Assembly: GCF_014205635.1 (NCBI RefSeq)
Contig: NZ_JACIIV010000008.1
Coordinates: 62,001-126,000 of the forward strand
DNA length: 64,000 nucleotides
Source: Polymorphobacter multimanifer
GTDB lineage: Bacteria > Pseudomonadota > Alphaproteobacteria > Sphingomonadales > Sphingomonadaceae
Reading direction: 5' to 3'
Below are positions 38,078 to 45,759 of the stretch, one piece after another. The number at the start of each line of letters is the position of its first letter. Position 1 is the first letter of the stretch. The notes beneath the pieces are model-generated. The model ran no database searches. It saw only the letters and a list, made by a program, of their open reading frames with translations, and was not told the origin of the DNA. A program made the position numbers and the translations under genes.

Positions 38078-39303
38078 CAGCGCCCACCGGGTGCCGGGGT
38101 GACAGCGGGGGCGCCAGCGGGGGGAGCTGTGCCGGGGGTTGCAATCGTCTGCGGCGTGCTGGCAGGGACGGCGCGAACGGTGGCGCCCGGCTCGATCTTG
38201 CCGGTACCCTGCACAACCACCCTGTCTCCCGGTGCGAGGCCGCTGGTGACGACCCAGTCGGCGCCCTGGGTGCGGTTTGCCACCACGGTGCGCCGCGCGG
38301 ACTTGTTGTCGGCGCCGACGACGAAGACGGTGGCCTCCCCCTTGGCATCGCGCGTGACGGCGGCCTGGGGCACGAGGATGGCACGGGTGTCGATGGCCTG
38401 CGCAAAGCGGGCGCGGACGAACATGCCGGGAAGCAGCTGGCCCTGCGGATTGGGGAAGCGGGCGCGCAGCGTGACGGTGCCGGTGTTCTGGTTGACCATG
38501 ACTTCGGAGAATTGCACCGAGCCGGTGAGGCCATAGTCGCTGCCATCCTCGAGAAGCAGCCGGACCTGTGCCGCGGCGGGCACCATGCCGCCGGCGGAGA
38601 GTGCCCGCCGCAGGGTAAGCAGATCGGCGCTCGACTGTTGCATGTCCACGAAGATGGGATCGAGACGCTGGATGACGGCGAGCGGCTCGGCCTGGTTGAG
38701 CGTGGCGAGCGCGCCGACGGTGGCGAGCGAGCGGCCGATGCGGCCGGTGATCGGTGCCGGAACCCTGGTGAAGCCGAGATTGATGTTGGCGGTTTCGAGC
38801 TGGGCGCGGTTCTGGGCGACGGCGGCCTCCGCCTGCCGCGCGGTGGCCTGGGCGTCGGTAAGGTCCTGGGCGCTGACAGCTTCGAGGCTGGCCAGCGGAG
38901 CAAGGCGCTCGGCACGGATGCGGGCGGCTTCGGCAGTGGCTTCGGCGCTGGCGAGATTGGCGCGGGCCTGATTGACGGTGGCGGCGTAGAGGCGCGGATC
39001 GATGCGATAGAGGGTCTGGCCGCGACGGACGACGGCGCCTTCGGTGAACATGCGCTCCTGGATGATGCCGGCGACCTGCGGGCGCACCTCGGACATTTCA
39101 AAGGCCGTCACGCGGGCGGCAAGTTCAACGATCTGTGGAACGTTGTTATAGGCAACGGTGACGAAACCGACTTCAGGCGGGGAGTCTGCCGGCTTTCGAT
39201 CGCCGTTGGCATCCTGGCACCCGGACATCAGGATGCCGGCCGCCACAAGCATGGCGGCTGTGCAGCGGCGGCGCGCACAGTGTGGTCTCAAGACATATCC
39301 CAC
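38077..39303 (-). CDS. RND efflux periplasmic adaptor (AcrA family)
   Basis: The protein has about 408 residues. After a lipoprotein signal (cysteine in ILMSGC near residue 29) come the lipoyl-like halves (VRPQVAGIIQERMFTEG, PAPITGRIGRS), a coiled-coil hairpin at about residues 100-180, the beta-barrel and membrane-proximal domains, and a Pro/Ala-rich tail. It bridges permease and outer membrane channel. The start is unclear: GTG at 39303, TTG at 39291 or ATG at 39252 all retain the lipobox; the first is used here. It is the first gene of the operon. Confidence 0.92.
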   Translation of the reverse strand: MGYVLRPHCARRRCTAAMLVAAGILMSGCQDANGDRKPADSPPEVGFVTVAYNNVPQIVELAARVTAFEMSEVRPQVAGIIQERMFTEGAVVRRGQTLYRIDPRLYAATVNQARANLASAEATAEAARIRAERLAPLASLEAVSAQDLTDAQATARQAEAAVAQNRAQLETANINLGFTRVPAPITGRIGRSLATVGALATLNQAEPLAVIQRLDPIFVDMQQSSADLLTLRRALSAGGMVPAAAQVRLLLEDGSDYGLTGSVQFSEVMVNQNTGTVTLRARFPNPQGQLLPGMFVRARFAQAIDTRAILVPQAAVTRDAKGEATVFVVGADNKSARRTVVANRTQGADWVVTSGLAPGDRVVVQGTGKIEPGATVRAVPASTPQTIATPGTAPPAGAPAVTPAPGGR

Positions 39304-39420
39304 TCTTCATCGGCACAATGCGCCAAGGTTTCTCAAGCTTGGAAGCAGCATAAGGTTCCGGGGCGCAAGCGACAGCAGATTCACCCTGCTCTCGTGTTTT
39401 GTGAAAATGCCATCTCTTGA

Positions 39421-39436
39421 CCATCCAGCTGGATGG
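39421..39436. promoter_or_regulatory. Perfect 16-bp palindrome, likely operator of the RHH gene
   Basis: CCATCCAGCTGGATGG is a perfect palindrome starting 30 bases before the ATG of the ribbon-helix-helix protein and touching its ribosome site region. Such regulators bind short palindromes as dimers and often repress their own operon. A TTGACC hexamer overlaps its left end. The pairing of regulator and site is inferred from position. Confidence 0.65.
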
Positions 39437-39450
39437 TATATGGAGGGATT

Positions 39451-39849
39451 ATGAGCAGCCGGCCCGACAGCGAGAAGATCACCATCAACCTCGGCTTTGT
39501 CGATCTCGGCCATGTCGACATGCTGGTGCGCGAGGGTTTCTACGGAAACCGCAGCGACTTCATCCGCACCGCGATCCGCAACCAGCTGGCACGGCATGAC
39601 CCGGTGCTGGCGCAGGCTGTAAGCCGCCAGCAGTTCCATACCGGGCTGCTGCGGCTCGACCGGGCGATGCTCGAAGCCTCGGTCGCGGAGGGGCGGATGC
39701 TCGATCTCAAGGTGCTGGGCCTGCTGTCGGTGGCACCCGATGTGCCGGTCTCGCTCGTCAATGCCGCCGTCGCCCGTGTCGAAGTGCTGGGCGCCATCGA
39801 TGCCATCCCGCCGGTGCGTGCTGCACTGCGGGCCCTAATGTCAGGATAA
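39451..39849 (+). CDS. Ribbon-helix-helix (CopG-type) transcriptional regulator
   Basis: The protein has 132 residues. The N-terminal 50 residues (KITINLGFVDLGHVDMLVREGF then NRSDFIRTAIRNQL) fit the beta-strand-helix-helix fold: a beta strand with alternating side chains for the DNA groove, then helix A and helix B with the conserved G-x-R-S/T-x-F/I-I-R. The C-terminal 80 residues contain a second, leucine-rich helical segment, possibly for ligand binding or oligomerisation. The ATG at 39451 follows GGAGGGATT. It sits three bases upstream of the PHB-depolymerase-type gene, which it probably controls together with itself. Confidence 0.8.
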   Translation: MSSRPDSEKITINLGFVDLGHVDMLVREGFYGNRSDFIRTAIRNQLARHDPVLAQAVSRQQFHTGLLRLDRAMLEASVAEGRMLDLKVLGLLSVAPDVPVSLVNAAVARVEVLGAIDAIPPVRAALRALMSG

Positions 39850-39852
39850 ATC

Positions 39853-40866
39853 ATGAAATTTCAGTCCGATATGGCCGAGGTGCTGGCGCTGGTGCGCGCC
39901 GGGCAGCCGATGGCGGCGACGCGGATGCTGCAAGGGTTTTCACCGGCGCCGGCAATGGCCGATGCCGAGGTGATCGATCTGGTTGCGGAGCGGGTGGTGG
40001 AGCAGGTGATGGAGCAGGTGGTGGAGGGGCCAGCGGGCGGCTTGCAGCTGTTCCGCTCCCCGCTTGGCGAGATTGCCTATCGCCTGCACCGGCCGGCCGG
40101 CCTTGCTGAAGGCGCGCCGATGCTGGTCATGCTGCACGGCTGCACCCAGACCTCGGCAGACTTCGCGCTCGGCACGCGGATGAATGAGCGGGCGGCAGCG
40201 GCCGGGATGGCAGTACTGTGGCCCGAGCAATCGACCCGGTCCAACGCCCGGCGCTGCTGGCGCTGGTTCGATGCCGCGCACCAGCGCACCGAGGGCGGCG
40301 AGGCGGCACTGCTGCTGGCGCTTGTCCGCGACGTGGCGGCTGTGCATGCGCTGGGTGCAAAGGGCGTGTTCGTGGCGGGGCTTTCTGCGGGCGGGGCGAT
40401 GGCGGCCGTGCTGGCGGACTGCGCACCAGATTTTTTGAAGGGCGTTGCGGTGCATTCGGGACTGGCGGCGGGGGCCGCCTCCAGCCTGCCCGGCGGCATG
40501 GCGGCAATGCAGCGCGCCCCTGCGGCGAGCCGGCGCGAAGGCGGCTTCGTGCCGATGATGGTGCTGCACGGTGACGCCGATACTGTGGTTGCGCCGGGCA
40601 ATGCCGATGCGCTGTTCGGCGGGGCCGTCGCGCGGGCGGGCGCGGCGCTGTCGGTCGCTTCGGTGCCGTCACCATGGGGCCAGCAGACGGTGGGCCGCGA
40701 TGCCGGCGGCGATGTGCGCGCCGTGCGGCTGATGATCGCCGGGGCCGGGCACAGCTGGGCGGGGGGCAACCCGGCCGGATCGCACACAAGTGCGGCAGGG
40801 CCCGATGCGTCGGCGATGATCGTGCAGTTCTTTGCCGAGCAGATGCGGAACCCGCCACGCATCTGA
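39853..40866 (+). CDS. PHB depolymerase family esterase
   Basis: The protein has 337 residues with the alpha/beta-hydrolase features of LpqC/PHB depolymerase-type esterases: oxyanion region LHGCTQTSADFA near residue 94, lipase-box serine in GLSAGGAMAA near 178, aspartate in LHGDADTVV near 237 and histidine in AGHSW near 299. No signal peptide is apparent; the first 60 residues are an acidic helical lead. It may hydrolyse intracellular or short-chain polyhydroxyalkanoate or other esters. It is co-transcribed with the RHH regulator (three-base gap). The exact substrate is unknown. Confidence 0.88.
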   Translation: MKFQSDMAEVLALVRAGQPMAATRMLQGFSPAPAMADAEVIDLVAERVVEQVMEQVVEGPAGGLQLFRSPLGEIAYRLHRPAGLAEGAPMLVMLHGCTQTSADFALGTRMNERAAAAGMAVLWPEQSTRSNARRCWRWFDAAHQRTEGGEAALLLALVRDVAAVHALGAKGVFVAGLSAGGAMAAVLADCAPDFLKGVAVHSGLAAGAASSLPGGMAAMQRAPAASRREGGFVPMMVLHGDADTVVAPGNADALFGGAVARAGAALSVASVPSPWGQQTVGRDAGGDVRAVRLMIAGAGHSWAGGNPAGSHTSAAGPDASAMIVQFFAEQMRNPPRI

Positions 40867-40879
40867 CGCTTCCGGCTGA

Positions 40880-42202
40880 TCAGACCGCGCGGCTGAGCTG
40901 GACCTGTGATACCTGGCGGTGGGTATCGAACGCCGCGGCTATGGTGCGGGCATAGGGCATGGCGTCGGCGGCGAGCTCGAGCCGGGATCCGCGCCAGTGC
41001 AACAGGCCGGCCGCTTCAAATGGGGCGAGCCGATCCCGGACCTGGGGTTGGCAGGCGAGGCGGCCGGCGTAGGCTGCGCCCGTCCCGAGGATCGAGCAAA
41101 TGATGCCGGCGCGCACCCGGTCCTCCTCCGAGCGGCGGCAGCCGAGGGCGGCGGCAAGGCGCTGGCTGCCGATCGCGGCGTGGTAGCGGCCGCTGTGCTT
41201 CTCGTTCTGGACGAGCAGATCGGGAAACACGCTGATGGCGCTGACACCCATGCCGAGGGTGACCTTGGCATCATCATCGGTGAAGCCCTGGAAATTGCGG
41301 TGCAGGCGGTCTTCACGCGCAGCAAGGGCAAGCGGATCATCGGGGCGGGCGAAATGATCGAAGCCGATCGGCTGGTAGCCGGCGGCGGTGAGCATCCGCG
41401 TGGCGAACTCGGCCATGGCGAAGCGGGCGGGAGCATCGGGAAGGGCCGTATCGTCGATGCGCCTTTGCCGCGCGATGAGGTGCGGGACATGCGCATAGCC
41501 GAACACCGCCAGCCGGTCCGGCGCCAGCGCGATGCTGGAGGCGAGCGTGCCGGCGAGGTGCTCGGGCTGCTGACCGGGGAGGCCATACATCAGATCGAAA
41601 TTGAGCGAAGTGATGCCGGCACCGCGGAGCAGTGCGACCGACTTCTCGATGACGGTAAGCGGCTGGATGCGGCCGATGGCGGCCTGGATGGCGGGATCGA
41701 GCGTCTGCACGCCGAGGCTGGCGCGGGTGACGCCCTCGGCCTTCAGCATCGCCGCCCAACCGGCATCGAGACCTCGCGGATCGATCTCGACCGAGACGAT
41801 GGCGCTATCGGCGGCGAAATGCTGGCGGACGTGGCCGAGCAGGGCGGCGAAATCGGCGGCTGCGACGGCGTTGGGGCTGCCGCCGCCAAAGGCGATGCGG
41901 GTGATGCGGCCGCGCTGGCCGAGCCGGGCCGCGACGAGCGCCACTTCCGCCTTGAGACGATCCAGATAGGCGCGCAGCCGGTCCCCGCGGCCGGTGGTGC
42001 CGGTGTTGCATCCGCAATACCAGCAGAGCTGGTGGCAGAAGGGGATGTGGAGATAGAGCGACACCGGTGTGCCGGGGGCAACGGCATCGATGGCGGCGGC
42101 CATGTCTTGCGCGCCGATGCCCTGGTGGAACTCGGCGGCAGTGGGATAGCTGGTGTAGCGCGGCACCGGGGTGGCGAGCAGCTCGGGAAAATAGATCGAC
42201 AT
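40880..42202 (-). CDS. hemN: Oxygen-independent coproporphyrinogen III oxidase
   Basis: The protein has 440 residues of the radical SAM type. It has the SAM cluster motif CHQLCWYC (CxxxCxxC) near residue 48, the start MSIYFPELLATPVPRYTSYPTA typical of HemN, and GGGSPNAV, DLMYGLPGQ, FGYAHVPH. It converts coproporphyrinogen III to protoporphyrinogen IX without oxygen, needed for haem and bacteriochlorophyll at low oxygen. The ATG at 42202 gives the canonical N-terminus; an ATG at 42256 lies upstream of the expected promoter. An FNR-type box lies 35-48 bases upstream and there is no ribosome site, so the message may be leaderless. Confidence 0.94.
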   Translation of the reverse strand: MSIYFPELLATPVPRYTSYPTAAEFHQGIGAQDMAAAIDAVAPGTPVSLYLHIPFCHQLCWYCGCNTGTTGRGDRLRAYLDRLKAEVALVAARLGQRGRITRIAFGGGSPNAVAAADFAALLGHVRQHFAADSAIVSVEIDPRGLDAGWAAMLKAEGVTRASLGVQTLDPAIQAAIGRIQPLTVIEKSVALLRGAGITSLNFDLMYGLPGQQPEHLAGTLASSIALAPDRLAVFGYAHVPHLIARQRRIDDTALPDAPARFAMAEFATRMLTAAGYQPIGFDHFARPDDPLALAAREDRLHRNFQGFTDDDAKVTLGMGVSAISVFPDLLVQNEKHSGRYHAAIGSQRLAAALGCRRSEEDRVRAGIICSILGTGAAYAGRLACQPQVRDRLAPFEAAGLLHWRGSRLELAADAMPYARTIAAAFDTHRQVSQVQLSRAV

Positions 42203-42236
42203 GGGGGGTGTTGTAACGCGCCGCCATGTGGCGTCC

Positions 42237-42250
42237 TTGATCCACGTCAA
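42237..42250 (-). promoter_or_regulatory. FNR-type box upstream of hemN (and ompW)
   Basis: TTGAT-CCAC-GTCAA matches the FNR consensus TTGAT-N4-ATCAA at nine of ten positions. Read toward hemN, a TACAAC hexamer (42215-42210) lies 21 bases past the box, the spacing of class II FNR promoters, and the predicted transcript start falls at the hemN ATG. The box also precedes ompW by 80 bases. Confidence 0.75.
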
Positions 42251-42330
42251 AGGCATTTCTTGTTCTGTATCAATGCGCTGGTGAGATCATGCGCCTAGGC
42301 CGCGCTGACAACAACTTGCTGGGACATGCA

Positions 42331-42987
42331 ATGCAGAAAATCACGGGTTTGATCGGTCTTGTCCTCCTCGCTGGAGGCATGCCGGTGCAGGCGGCGCAGG
42401 GCGATGTGCTGGTGCGGGTGCGCACGATCATGGTGGCGCCGACCGAGAAGTCAGGGCCGATCCTGCCGGCATTTCCCGGAGAAACAGTGGGTGTGGGCAA
42501 TTCGTTCATGCCCGAGCTCGACTTCACCTATATGGCGAGCGACCATATCGGCCTCGAGCTGATTTTGGCGACAACCAAGCACAGCCTGACGGGGCGGACC
42601 GGCACGACGGGGAGCATCGGCAAGCTGGGCTCGACCTGGGTGCTGCCGCCGACGCTCACGGTGCAGTATCACTTTCTGCCGGAAGCCAAGGTGCGGCCCT
42701 ATGTGGGCGCAGGCGTGAACTATTCGGTGTTCTGGAACGAGAAGGCTTCGGACGGACTGCAGGCCGCTGTCGGCAAGACCGATGTGCGACTTTCGAACAG
42801 CTTCGGATGGGCGCTGCAGGCGGGGACCGACATCGACCTGACGAAGAAGATCTTCCTCAACCTCGATGTGAAGTACATCGACATGCGCACGACCGCCCGG
42901 CTTTCGACGGCGGCGATCGGCGTGCAGCAGGTGAAGGTGGACATCAACCCGATCGTCGCCGGCATCGGGCTGGGGTTCCGGTTCTAA
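42331..42987 (+). CDS. ompW: OmpW family outer membrane protein
   Basis: The protein has 218 residues. MQKITGLIGLVLLAGGMPVQA is a signal peptide and the mature part is a small eight-stranded beta-barrel: alternating hydrophobic strands, YVGAGVNYSVF, and the C-terminal NPIVAGIGLGFRF ending in phenylalanine. The ATG at 42331 is chosen for its signal peptide; one at 42289 would add 14 non-signal residues. OmpW proteins pass small hydrophobic molecules and are often oxygen-regulated. Its stop overlaps the ccoS stop on the other strand by three bases. Confidence 0.86.
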   Translation: MQKITGLIGLVLLAGGMPVQAAQGDVLVRVRTIMVAPTEKSGPILPAFPGETVGVGNSFMPELDFTYMASDHIGLELILATTKHSLTGRTGTTGSIGKLGSTWVLPPTLTVQYHFLPEAKVRPYVGAGVNYSVFWNEKASDGLQAAVGKTDVRLSNSFGWALQAGTDIDLTKKIFLNLDVKYIDMRTTARLSTAAIGVQQVKVDINPIVAGIGLGFRF

Positions 42988-43169
42988 TCTTCGATGGGGG
43001 GTGGCGATGAGCCGGACGCTGGCGCCGGCTTGTCGTCATCGATGAGGATGCGCAGGGCGGCGCCGTCGAGATCCTCGAACTGGCGGGTGCGGATCGCCCA
43101 GAAGAAGGCAGCGAGGCCGGCGAGGCCGAGGCCGAGGGCCACCGGGATGAGCAGGACGAGGCCGCTCAC
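42984..43169 (-). CDS. ccoS: cbb3-type cytochrome oxidase assembly protein CcoS
   Basis: The peptide has 61 residues. It has one membrane helix (LVLLIPVALGLGLAGLAAFFWA) followed by the CcoS signature RTRQFEDLDGAALRIL. CcoS is needed to insert haem and copper cofactors into cbb3 oxidase. It starts with a four-base overlap with ccoI and is the last gene of the operon. Confidence 0.95.
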   Translation of the reverse strand: MSGLVLLIPVALGLGLAGLAAFFWAIRTRQFEDLDGAALRILIDDDKPAPASGSSPPPIED

Positions 43170-45316
43170 AGGGTCTTGCTCCGGGCAGCCGTCCGCAGGC
43201 GCAACGCGTTGGCGACGACGATCAGCGAGGAGCCCGACATGGCGAGGGCGGCGACCAGCGGGGTGACCTGGCCGCCAATGGCGAGCGGCACGGCGAGCAC
43301 ATTATAGCCGATGGCCAAGACGAAGTTCTGCCGGACCACCGCCATGGTGCGGCGGGCGACGGTGATTGCCTGCGCCACCGGCATCAGGCGATCGCCGAGA
43401 AAGATGAGATCGGCGGCGGTCTTGCCGACATCGCTTGCCGAGGAGGGGGCCATGGAGACATGCGCTGCTTTCAGCGCGGGGCCATCATTGAGGCCATCCC
43501 CCACCATCAGCACATGACGGCCCTGCGCCTGCAGGCTGTTGATGCGCGCCAGCTTGTCCCCGGGCTGGAGTTCGGCGTGTGCTGCGATGCCGAGCGCGCC
43601 GGCGATGCTGGCGACGGCTTGCGGGCGATCCCCGGAGAGGATGGTGGCCGGCAAGCCGAGGGCGGCGAGGCGGGCGATGACGGCCGGGGCATCGGGGCGG
43701 AGGCCATCGTGGAAGGCGAGCAGACGGACGGGCGCATCGCCGAGGCGGAACGCGGTGAGCAAAGTGTCTCCGGAGGCGGCGGCACCGACCCAATCGGGGC
43801 GGCCGAGGCGCGCGGGCTGGCCATCGATGATGCCGCTGATGCCGAGGCCGGGCTGCTCGTCGAGATCGGAGACGGGCGCGGCGACTATGCCCTCGGCGGT
43901 GAGGGCCGCGGCCAGTGCACGCGCAAGCGGGTGGCGGCTGGCTTGCGCCAGTGCCCGGGCTGCGGCGCGTTCAAGGGCGCCCAGCGGGAGGGTGCCGACG
44001 GGTATGGGGCGGCCGAGAGTGAGGGTGCCGGTCTTGTCGAGGAGCACGGCGTCGACGGTGGCGAGCCGCTCGAGCGCCGAGCCATCCTTGATGAGGACGC
44101 CGACGCGCATTAGTGCGCCGCTGGCGACGACTTGCGAGATGGGAACGGCGAGCCCCAATGCGCAGGGGCAGGTGATGATGAGCACGGCGACGGCGATGAG
44201 CAGCGATTCGTGCCAGCCGGCGCCGGCGAGCATCCAGCCGAGGAAGCTGAGCGCAGCGAGGCTGTGGACGGCAGGGGCATAGAGCCGGGCGGCACGATCG
44301 GCGACGCGGACATAGAGCGACTTGGCCTGGGTGGCGCTGGTCATCATACGGGCGATGTCGGCGATGACGGTATCGGCTTCGGCGGCGGTGATGCGCACGG
44401 TGAGGGGCGCATCGAGATTGATGGTGCCGGCGAGGACGGTATCTGACGGGGCCACGGCGACGGGTGCGTTTTCACCGGTGATGAGCGCGCGGTCGACGCT
44501 GCTGGTGCCCGATTCGACGATGCCATCGGCGGCGAAGCGCTCGCCGCTGGCGACGAGCAGGCGCATGCCGGGGGCCAGCTCGGCGGCGGCGCGCCAGCTG
44601 GTGCTGCCATCCTTGGCGAGGACATGGCCACCCGGCGCGCTCTGGCGGAGCAGGGCCGCCACGCTGTCGGTGGCGCGGGCGCGCATGGCGCTGTCGAGGA
44701 AGCGCCCGGCGAGCAGGAAGAACAGCAGCATGGTGGCGCCATCGAAATAGGCGTGTGGGCCGTGGATGATCGTCTCGTAGAGGCTGACGCCGCAGGTGAG
44801 GACGACGCCGATCGAGATGGGGACATCCATGTTGGTGCGGCCCACCCGCAGGGCGCCCCACGCGCTGGTGAAGAAGGGCCGGCCGGCATAGGCGATGGCG
44901 GGCAATGCTATGGCGGCGGACAGCCAGTGGAACAGGCTGCGAACCGAGCCCTCGGCGCCCGACCAGACCGAGACGGATAGCAGCATGATGTTGATGGCGG
45001 CGAAGCCGGCGACGCCGAGCGCCTTGAGCAGGGTGCGGCTTTCCGGATCGACGGGGTTGCTGGCCTCGCCGCGGAAGGGCTCGGCGGTGAAGCCGAGCTG
45101 CGCGATGGCGGCTTGCAGCGCATCGGCGTCGAGGCCGGCATCATGCGCGATGCTGACGCGGCGGGTGGTGAAGTTGACTCGCGCGGCATGGACGCCGGCG
45201 ACGCCCGCGAGGCCGTTTTCCAGCTTGGCGATGCAGCCGGCGCAGCGCAGGCCCTCGACGGCGAAAAGGCTTGTGCTGGCTTCAGTGCCGGCCAGTGCCG
45301 GGGTCCGCGCGTTCAT
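43166..45316 (-). CDS. ccoI: Copper-exporting P1B-type ATPase for cbb3 oxidase assembly
   Basis: The protein has 716 residues. It has an N-terminal heavy-metal domain with GLRCAGC near residue 24, eight membrane helices, ITCPCALGLA (CPC copper site), DKTGTLTLG with the phosphorylated aspartate and GDGLNDGPAL. FixI/CcoI-type pumps supply copper to CcoN through the periplasm. The ATG at 45316 gives the metal domain and overlaps ccoH by four bases; the open frame upstream is antisense or ccoH shadow. Position between ccoH and ccoS identifies it. Confidence 0.96.
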   Translation of the reverse strand: MNARTPALAGTEASTSLFAVEGLRCAGCIAKLENGLAGVAGVHAARVNFTTRRVSIAHDAGLDADALQAAIAQLGFTAEPFRGEASNPVDPESRTLLKALGVAGFAAINIMLLSVSVWSGAEGSVRSLFHWLSAAIALPAIAYAGRPFFTSAWGALRVGRTNMDVPISIGVVLTCGVSLYETIIHGPHAYFDGATMLLFFLLAGRFLDSAMRARATDSVAALLRQSAPGGHVLAKDGSTSWRAAAELAPGMRLLVASGERFAADGIVESGTSSVDRALITGENAPVAVAPSDTVLAGTINLDAPLTVRITAAEADTVIADIARMMTSATQAKSLYVRVADRAARLYAPAVHSLAALSFLGWMLAGAGWHESLLIAVAVLIITCPCALGLAVPISQVVASGALMRVGVLIKDGSALERLATVDAVLLDKTGTLTLGRPIPVGTLPLGALERAAARALAQASRHPLARALAAALTAEGIVAAPVSDLDEQPGLGISGIIDGQPARLGRPDWVGAAASGDTLLTAFRLGDAPVRLLAFHDGLRPDAPAVIARLAALGLPATILSGDRPQAVASIAGALGIAAHAELQPGDKLARINSLQAQGRHVLMVGDGLNDGPALKAAHVSMAPSSASDVGKTAADLIFLGDRLMPVAQAITVARRTMAVVRQNFVLAIGYNVLAVPLAIGGQVTPLVAALAMSGSSLIVVANALRLRTAARSKTL

Positions 45317-45759
45317 GCCGGCACATCCTGCTGGAAGCCGGCTCGCGTACCCTCGGCATCGACGATGATGCGGACGAGATAGCGACCCGGCGGCAGCGGC
45401 GTGGTGGCGCGGTAGCGGCCTTCCCCGGTCTGGACGAAGGCCAGCGCCTGCTCGGGCAGGCGGCCGAGGGGATGGGTGGCAGTGCCGGTGACGCGGGTAG
45501 CAGGCAGCGAGGCCGTGACCTCGACATGGCGGGCGGGATCGAGCGTCATCGCGACGGTCCAGCCCAGCGCCTCTTGCGCGCGGGCGGCGGCGAGCCACTG
45601 GTTGTACTTCTGGCTGGCGACATAGCTGTTGTCGACCACGGTGCCGCCGAAGGTGCTGCTGGCGAACCAGGCCATGGTGAAGTTGACGGCGATGATGATG
45701 CCGAAGAAGCCGAGCATGGCGGCCAACATGTGGCGGCCGGTGAAGCGGCGCGCGGTCAT
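45313..45759 (-). CDS. ccoH: cbb3 oxidase assembly protein CcoH (FixH)
   Basis: The protein has 148 residues. One membrane helix near the N-terminus (HMLAAMLGFFGIIIAVNFTMAWFA) is followed by the family motif SSTFGGTVVDNSYVASQKYN and a periplasmic beta domain. FixH-like proteins help early assembly of cbb3 oxidase. It overlaps both neighbours (ccoG and ccoI) by four bases. Confidence 0.94.
   Translation of the reverse strand: MTARRFTGRHMLAAMLGFFGIIIAVNFTMAWFASSTFGGTVVDNSYVASQKYNQWLAAARAQEALGWTVAMTLDPARHVEVTASLPATRVTGTATHPLGRLPEQALAFVQTGEGRYRATTPLPPGRYLVRIIVDAEGTRAGFQQDVPA

Noticed and set aside
37226-38536. 436-codon frame opposite the RND permease and adaptor
   Set aside because: It is antisense to two clearly conserved efflux genes and has no family features.
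42203-42256. ATG at 42256 as the hemN start
   Set aside because: It would lie upstream of the FNR-type box and its -10, and adds 18 residues not typical of HemN.
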